Assembly: GCA_032622095.1 (NCBI GenBank)
Contig: CP136064.1
Coordinates: forward strand, 181,322,011 to 181,386,010
DNA length: 64,000 nt
Direction: 5' to 3'
Source: Siphonodentalium dalli
Taxonomy: Eukaryota; Mollusca; Scaphopoda; Gadilida; Siphonodentaliidae
The position numbers and the translations under genes were made by a program. The notes beneath the pieces are model-generated. The model had not been told where the DNA came from, searched no databases, and saw nothing but the letters and a program-made list of their open reading frames with translations. Shown piece by piece: positions 57,643 through 64,000 of this stretch (positions within the stretch are counted from its first letter, which is position 1; every line of letters begins with the position of its first letter).

Positions 57643-58886
57643 TTATGGAAAGTCATCGTCACTGTCAGTGTCAATTTCGTCAAATGTCATGGTATCATTT
57701 AATAGAATTTCTGCAACGTCTTCAGGGAAGAATGGCTCAAATAACTCAGGCTGCCTATCGGCCGTCCACACATGAAGTGATGCATCGGGAGTGTTTGATT
57801 TGGCAATGGTTGCAAGTTTCCACTCTCTTGCAATCATGTTGGCTCGTTTCGAGTGCAGCATTAACGATTCCTCACATGGTGGAAGTGCCGAAAGATCAAC
57901 AACCTTCTGCTGATCCTCGAATTTCTGCTGGAACATTATCCACCTAGCTTGGTTCACTTTTCTTGAACGTTGACCATATAATGCACATGTCAATTCCTGG
58001 AGTGTAGTAAATGTGTCAATGTCCAAATCCCAATTGGTTCCCAGATGAGCCATGACTTCCATATATTTATATCGTTTTTCAAGGAACTTCCAGAATAGTT
58101 TTTTTCCTTTTCGGAAAAACGATGAAAGGTAATCATTACCTGTAAAGGAATGAAACCCAATAAGAGCATTTTTCTGAATATTTGACATGTCGATATCACC
58201 GACTTGAATCACCTGCCTGAATTTTCCTTTATTTGAGTCAATGAAAACTCTAGCTCCATCCTTAATAAAATGTGCGACACACAAAATCACAATGTCTATG
58301 TCACCTGAACAAGATCGGATCACAACATTTCCTTCTGCTTCATGCTGAAGAACATCAGCTGCATGGAGAATAACCTTTGTATCTGCTTCCTCCTGATTAC
58401 TTGATAGACGTTCCTCTAAATGGCAGCTATTCCCAGTAATTTTCCAACAACATTCAAAACTGGAAATGAACAGTTCTTTCGAATTGAGTTTTTCGAGAAT
58501 ATCATCTTTGTTTTTCTTGATGACCTTGATAATCAGTTCTGTCAGTCTAGTTTTGTTCTCACCATTCTTTAGGAACTCTGTGAAGTTTCTAGGGAGCTTA
58601 GAATCCTCTGACTTCACAATAACTTTGTCACATGAGCCTCTTTTGTTTCTCTCTGGTAACTTGAAGCTATCATCATTGTAACTGTCGATCACCAAGTCTA
58701 CTCTGGAATATCCCTTGGGAAGTGCTGAAATTATCTTTAGGACTAACTCTTTATAAGTTGATGGTAGATTGGTTATTGTCCTCAGTAAGGCCATCACATC
58801 CACAATGTAAGCAAGTACAGTACATTTCTGTGGCAGAGAGACTTGTACATTTGAATTGTATTCCTGAATAACCTCCATGAATACAC
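57643..58886 (-). pseudogene. Academ-like gene, C-terminal XPG/FEN-like nuclease part
   Basis: A 425-codon open frame without an ATG at its upstream edge (first ATG at 58878), because a retrotransposon separates it from the rest of the gene. In residue numbers of that frame: VDLVIDSYND (74-83), then the acidic signature QEEADTKVILHA (176-187), SGDIDIVIL (205-213) and GFHSFTGNDYLSSFFRKGKK (255-274). The order EEAD, D-x-D and G-x-D with a following GK-rich turn resembles FEN/XPG nucleases, where the acidic residues bind metal; the fold is my inference. Then come LPPCEESLMLHSKRAN (346-361) and an acidic tail. It ends at 57643 near the left inverted repeat. No disabling change is seen within this part. 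Confidence 0.75.
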
Positions 58887-59326
58887 TTTTCTGTGTTGGT
58901 TTAATAATATTTATTCCCAATAATAATTTGATACAATATAATATATTGGTAATTCATGTTACCATGTTCCTTGTGTATGGGAGTGGATTCGGCTGTAAGC
59001 CTAAATGGCTTATATATGCCGTCTCCACAAGTGACCTTATCATCGGTGGACATAATATAAAATGGTGCGACAAAGCAAGCAATATTATGCTTGCATTACT
59101 CGAGTCGCGTCCCGTCGTGGAGTTGTCGGAGACAGGTAATGAATTGGTATATTCATGTACTAAATGTTTACACCATGTCTAATATATTATAGTATGGGTT
59201 TCATAGAATGGGTTCGTAAGAGCAATACAGACACAAGCATATATACAACATTTGTGTGTCACATGTCGTATCGGTCATCAGCTATTTCAATATTTCCATA
59301 TATTAGATATTTACTTAATGTAATTA

Positions 59327-59997
59327 TACCCCCCGCAACGAAGTTAGGGTGGGGGGGGGGGTATACTGGAGTCAGCTTGTCTGTCCGTCCATCCGTCCGT
59401 CGTCCGTCCGTGGACACAAATTTGTCCGGAGTTTTTCTCAGTCGTTTTTTGATCAATTTCCGTGAAACTTGGCACAGACATCAACCACCATGGAACCTGT
59501 GCACCTGCGATTATGACGTCTGTCCGACTTTTTTTGGTGGAGTTATCCCCCCTTTTTCGACTTAGAAAATGGGGGGATAACATGCATACTTTTGTCCAAG
59601 TTTTTATTCCTACATTTTTTTGTAAATTTTTTTAAAACGTGGCACAGATATTTAGTACCATGGGAACTTGTGCACCTGCGATTATGACGTCTGTCCGACA
59701 TTTTTTGGTGGAGTTATCCCCCTTTTTCGACTTTAGAAACTTGTTTTGCAACATGCATAATTTTGTCGGAGCTTTTATTCCTACATTTTTCGGTCAATGT
59801 TTTTTAATCTTGGCACTGATATTTAGTACCATGGGAACCTGTGCCAAATAGGTTTAAGATTAGGGTTATGGTTGTACACCTGCAATGGGAACTGTTATTT
59901 TATTATTTTAACTAAATGTTTACTGACATGTGAAACATCTTAGTATTTTAAAAACAGGGGGGTATCCGTAGTCCCATTGGGACAGTCACACCTCTAG
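59327..59997 (+). mobile_element. Helitron-like non-autonomous repeat nested in the insertion
   Basis: Opens ataccccccgcaacgaagtta, has a G run (59349-59360), then GTCC repeats and three imperfect ~174-bp units (anchors near 59461, 59634, 59806: cttggcacagatattt and taccatgggaac). It ends with hairpin gtcccattgggac (59971-59983), ten bases and CTAG (59994-59997) next to T. The 5' boundary is uncertain. Non-coding. Confidence 0.6.
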
Positions 59998-60033
59998 TTA
60001 TTATTGGGCAGTGTCATATAATCTGTTTATATG

Positions 60034-60326
60034 TTAGCTCGAAAAGCGTTCTGTCATGATTATGAATTTCTGGACTGTTTTAAATGTAAAAATATTTTCG
60101 CTCAGACTATTTGAAATCGTGCCGTTCAGTGCGCTCTCAATGGTTGTTCTTTCCAAACTACCAGAAAGACATTCGTTTCTTTGTCTACTGTATAATGGGC
60201 AGTGGAATAAGAAATGATTCGCCGTTTCATCACTTCCACACACACAATGAGGACTTGATCTGAGAAAATTTTCACACAGGTCTTTATTAAGAAAACTACA
60301 ACCAAGTCGCAATCTGTAGTGATGTA
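60034..60326 (-). pseudogene. Non-LTR C-terminal domain fused to Academ-like frame
   Basis: About 97 codons read HHYRLRLGCSFLN, then CVCG, HFLFHCPLYSRQR and FKTVQKFIIMTERF. This is the zinc/helical tail found after the polymerase in several non-LTR clades. It stops at 60034. Because the insertion point keeps frame, it is continuous with the upstream Academ-like codons and produces a chimeric open frame of 183 codons (60585-60034). It is probably fortuitous. The related, more decayed tail at 2363-2620 has the same motif order. Confidence 0.75.
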
Positions 60327-62191
60327 TTTTCTGTGTTGTCCGCCTAGTTCCATCTGGATGAAATAAGCTTAGGGGTACAGGAGTTAAAGGGTATTGCAGC
60401 GCTTTCTCAAGGTCAACAACTTCACCATGCTTAGTTGAAGTGGCAACCAATTTGCTCAACATGTCCCTGTTAATTTCAATAGTTCTGACTTTGCCATTTT
60501 GCTTTACTGATACCTTTTTTCCAACAGAAGAGAATAGCTTGATGGAGTTTCTGGGAATGGGTTCGTGTAACTTAGATTTCTTCACACGTTCTTTGAACTG
60601 TTTGTGAGCATTTTGGCCAGCAGCCAGGACTCCAAAAATTTATTCCCTCACGGTATCATCAACAGGTACACCAGAACTGATGTTGTACAGCTTTCCCGCA
60701 TCAAGTGTATTTCTGAATGGGTTCAGGTATTCATCTGTTAGGAAACAGAGTACTTTCTGTACAGCATTTTCGGAGGCTATGATTTGTGATGGTCTTGTGT
60801 GTTTATATACATCACATGAAGGAAGGCAACTTGCATATTCACGAAGATTGTGTGTGTTAGTAGATTGTTGTGCTCGATTGAGAGTCCATTTCAAGAGTGA
60901 TTTGTCATCCGGATGAAGAAGTCTCAGTCCGCCAGCAGTTTTACCATCTCGGTTTATAGTCTGCTCACCTCGCTGATCAATGGATGTGCGAAGAGGATAA
61001 CTTTCTTGTCCCTGCACAGACAGTCCACCTCTCTTAAGCAGTTCCTTATTTCCTGGATACAATGAGTTAATGTTCTGCAGAGTTGTAGTGTAATATGTGC
61101 CATACCGGGAATAGTTTGTTTTGTCCAGTGCGAAATAGAAAGGAAGCATGAATTCCCAAGCAAATTGTCGATCCTCAAAATTCTTCTCCTGAATAGCTGA
61201 ATGAATTAAATGTTGACACTGCATAATGTCTACATAATACAATAACCAGAAGCGAGCCGTTGATCCATATGATCCACCTCGTACCTTCTTTATGAATGAC
61301 TTGTACATATCCAAGAAATGTGTACCCTCAGGTTTGACGGTGGTTGATGTACTGTAAACATCACTGTTTATGACCACTTCCTGCCTGTTGTGTGATTTGG
61401 CGATGAACTCAAGTTGTCCAGGGAAGATATCCTGTAACCTCTGCTTCAGTCTGCCACGATAACGGTTATCTCCAAAGTGTCCATCATCATATACTTCATG
61501 AAGCTTTTGCATCGAAACAGCCTGATTCATGCAGATTATATTTTCAGTCACCCAGGCTTTCAAGGTTTCCGTTTTAGCTGTCATCTTATCATATATTTCA
61601 GTGTGACATGAGATACTATCTTTTTTCTTTCGGATATATCGCCTGTAACATGACTCATGCATGGAAAATTCCTTGGCTAACAGATCAACATCCTTTACAT
61701 GTAGCAACATGTATGAATCATCTTGTCTCTGAACTGCCAATTTTATTCTTTCAGCTGCATTTGGTGTCTTCAACAATCTACTGTATTCGAATTCATCATC
61801 AACCCTCTTCTTTATCTTTTTGCAGAAATAGCATTCAGGTGGGAAAAGATCAACACCATCGCTCTTCAGTTTTTTTCTCCCTTGGAGTTCTTGTATCACT
61901 ATCATTGGGACTGTGTTTGCGTTTTCCCTTGCTCCTTGAAATTATCAGTGTGAATTTTTTATAGCAGCTTGACATATGGACATATGGACCATGTTGTGAT
62001 GGATCGAGAGTGTAGGGTACAGCATCACACTGTTGTTTGTGGAAATTCTGATCACTATCTTTGATGCGCGGCTCCCTGGCATCCAGAAGACGAGAGTAAG
62101 TATGGCTGGTAAGAGGCACGACATGGTCCGACGATGCTGAACCTACACCCGAATAGTGGACAACACACTTGCATTCTGTCATTGTCTCAGT
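60327..62191 (-). pseudogene. Academ-like gene, N-terminal and central part
   Basis: Coding starts at ATG 62182 (MTECKCVVHYSG), nine bases inside a likely exon start at 62191. It continues with LDPSQHGPYVHMSSCYKKF (~62015-61950). At the T7 run 61870-61876 (A7 in the gene) a one-base shift moves the frame. The next frame (60643-61905) has PPECYFCKKIKKR, HESCYRRYIRKKK, YRGRLKQRLQDIFPGQL, WEFMLPFYFALDKTNYSRY and SIDQRGEQTINRDGKTAGG. The last includes the acidic/Glu motif typical of this protein family. A TAA (60640-60642) interrupts. The same frame then continues through AAGQNAHKQFKERVKKSKLH and ALQYPLTPVPLSLF to the insertion at 60338. Transposase role is by family resemblance only. Confidence 0.75.
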
Positions 62192-62203
62192 CTGCAATTA
62201 GAA
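62192..62203 (-). other. Probable 3' splice site before the coding exon
   Basis: Read on the minus strand, cttctaattgcag precedes the exon ACTGAGACAATG. It has a pyrimidine-rich stretch, a ctaat branch-like motif and CAG. A non-coding first exon upstream, toward 63.4 kb, is likely but was not located. Confidence 0.5.
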
Positions 62204-63435
62204 GACGAAAAACAAAGGTTAACTTCTAAAAGAATTATGTACTGATGTCGATTATGCTATACGAGTCAGTGTGGGATGTTGAGTGAGTGAGTTGCGTGTA
62301 GACGAACGATAAAGAGCGCTAACTATTGATCTTTTCCTGACATGGTATGAATAAAGAGCGTTCTGTTCACATATGTGCGCAACATGCTAACCACATTCCG
62401 TGCAGAGTCTCAGTTGGTCTTTTTAAGACACCCGAGGTAAACGGGGCCTATTTAATAATGCCCACCGAATCAAATTATCCATATATACAAATGTTCCGCT
62501 ATGTCGTCCAGCCGTTTAAAGCTCAACACACAACTTCATTTATCTATCCATACACCACCAAGTTGGCAGAATATCACATCATAAAACACTGCAAACTCAA
62601 CACAAAACATAACTTACCTATTCATACCGCACAAAATTTGCATCTTTTCCCATCAGTACAATGGCTATAGCAGCAGGCTTAATAAGAATGGATGCGAGTA
62701 ATCATATGGAGGATACCATTTTCCACCAGACAGTACTGAAATAAAGGAGAATTTCACGAATAGCATAACAGAAGCAACAATTCCTTAAAAACAAAATATG
62801 TTACGTTGTAATACTATACCATTATAACATTAATATATGAAGAATCAGTATTTCATAATTGTTGTCAATCTGGCTTTCCATAGATTTATTATTGAGTCGG
62901 GGTTGGATTAGAACATGGTACAATTTTGTTTTTAATATCGGATATTTGGGTTCAAACGAATATTCAAACTGGAATTATGATTATTTGAAAATTCTTTCAT
63001 TGTTCTAATCTCAGTAATAATTAGTATTCACACAGTGCACATTCCTGAGATATAGACTTCTGGATAATTTTCCAGTTGAATGAGACAAACTCACTTAAAC
63101 TTAAGAACATTACAATTATTACATAATAAAATTAGGCACCTAGAAAGAATGATAGACCTAACTTACCTCAGTTTTCTGGAATTTCAGCATATTTTCTTCT
63201 TGAAATTTTTCAAAACATGTGCTTGCAAAACTTCATTTATTGAACAGGAAGTGATGTCCTGTTACATATGGAGGACCGGGAGTTTCACAAAATGAATTCC
63301 TCAGTAAATCCTGTTACAATAGACTGCCAAGCTATGACATTTTAATCATTACATATGAGACTGTTGATAACTTTTCTAAAAAAAAGAAGTGAAACTCTGA
63401 ATAACACATATGAGGATATATATATATATACCTAC
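62204..63435. other. Upstream region of the Academ-like gene
   Basis: Lies between the gene and the right inverted repeat and should contain its promoter, though none can be named. At 62305-62378 it holds a family A MITE core fragment (taaagagcgctaac...cctgacatgg...taaagagcgttctg). The rest is AT-rich and unrecognised. Confidence 0.45.
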
Positions 63436-64000
63436 AGACTTGTCCTAAATTGTGTCAGTTTTGTGGGTAGGGTTAAGTTTTACATTATTTCTTAACTATG
63501 GTCTGGTACATGATTGTAGCATTTCATTTCATTTCATTTTGGTGCATGTTGTTCAGCTGTATCCATAAAACTGACAAAGTCATGGGAATATTTCAGATGT
63601 TTTTCACATAAAAATAATAAATTTTAAAGCTAATTTACCAAAAAAAAATAAAATATTAAAAAAAAATAGACTCTCTCATAACATAAACCTCTGCAGGTAC
63701 ATTCTAATGCCATGAAATATGATAAAACTGTGAATTAGTTAACAAAACGGAACGACTTGACAGGTATTTTCAGATAGAAAATCAGTTTTAGGGGGAGGGT
63801 TAAGTTTTTGGAAATATCTCGGCTTTTTGGATATCAATGGTTGTTATGTTGATATTATTAAATCAGGTATATAATGCTGAAAATGTTGATGCAACAGCGA
63901 GAGCTTTATACCAAAAATTAAATTTGTTATAGGAAATCTTTTGGAAAACTTTTTTGAAAAAGCACTGCAATTTCTGCATTTTTTTGACATTTTCATGAAT
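63436..64000 (-). repeat. Right terminal inverted repeat, cut by window end
   Basis: Reverse complement of 56714-57322. It begins gacttgtcctaaattgtgtc at its inner edge. An attt(c) microsatellite (63518-63541) replaces a short segment of the left copy. The outer ~240 bp lie beyond the window. Confidence 0.85.

Larger units (their letters stand above)
58899..60326 (-). mobile_element. 5'-truncated non-LTR retrotransposon insertion with 12-bp target duplication
   Basis: The insertion is flanked by ttttctgtgttg on both sides (58887-58898 and 60327-60338). These 12 bp sit in the same codon phase in both Academ-like gene parts, so removing the insert rejoins the frame. The 5' end of the insert encodes a retrotransposon C-terminus (60034-60326, minus). 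The 3' end near 58905 reads tattgggaataaatattatt without a long poly-A. A Helitron-like unit (59327-59997) is nested in the 3' part. Confidence 0.85.
56470..64000 (-). mobile_element. Academ-like DNA transposon, right end outside window
   Basis: A long terminal inverted repeat (56470-57322 against 63436-64000 and beyond) encloses one minus-strand gene (62191 to 57643). The gene has the two halves I associate with Academ-type proteins: an N-terminal Cys-containing transposase-like region and a C-terminal XPG/FEN-like nuclease. It is inactivated by a frameshift, a stop codon and a retrotransposon insertion. The left inverted repeat is internally duplicated (starts near 56915 and 57285). Confidence 0.75.

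Overview
This is a eukaryotic, AT-rich, intron-scale genomic window made almost entirely of mobile and repetitive DNA. I found no ordinary host gene, rRNA, tRNA or CRISPR array. The repeat style suggests a lophotrochozoan, most likely a bivalve mollusc: runs of GGAC before poly-purine tails, 'agatcaagggccataactc' blocks, dense TCAAGGTCA half-sites, and short Helitrons ending in hairpin plus CTAG. That assignment is inference, because no species marker was seen.

Layout. 1-6100: an AT-rich minisatellite, a broken retrotransposon C-terminus, and a 56-bp satellite split in perfect phase by a 2.1-kb composite of two direct MITE copies. 6.7-9.4 kb: a CR1/L2-like reverse transcriptase with a long open frame. 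11-13.5 kb: a 161-bp-period repeat and a TTAA-flanked MITE. 14.0-20.2 kb: a hAT-like element with a perfect 8-bp target duplication, holding a broken BED zinc finger and a 5.1-kb foldback element. 20.4-26.6 kb: a second, sequence-unrelated giant inverted repeat around a 21-bp array. 28.3-32.7 kb: 3.3 copies of a 1.34-kb tandem unit. 32.7-39.5 kb: a scrambled CR1-like element (endonuclease, SGNH esterase and reverse transcriptase pieces). 41.1-50.2 kb: three head-to-tail Helitron-like elements, the middle one split by a 6.0-kb foldback related to the one at 14.7 kb. 50.8-51.1 kb: remnant of a Helitron/Pif1 helicase. 52-56 kb: two TTAA MITEs and a nested palindrome. 56.5 kb to the end: an Academ-like DNA transposon with a long terminal inverted repeat. 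Its minus-strand gene is broken by one frameshift, one stop codon and a 1.4-kb retrotransposon insertion with a 12-bp target duplication.

The most unusual content is the set of three giant foldback elements (14668-19776, 42485-48515, about 20442-26597). Each has kilobase inverted arms around an asymmetric, strand-switching minisatellite core, and none has a visible protein. Two of them share inner arms and core but carry completely different outer shells, each shell present on both sides. Precise target duplications (ATA, TAA), and an uninterrupted paralogue of the target for the second, show that they behave as transposition units.

No pathway links the genes. The relationships are nesting and likely trans-mobilisation: the MITEs and foldbacks must borrow a transposase, and the coding remnants here (CR1, hAT/BED, Helitron helicase, Academ) are candidates or relics of such sources.
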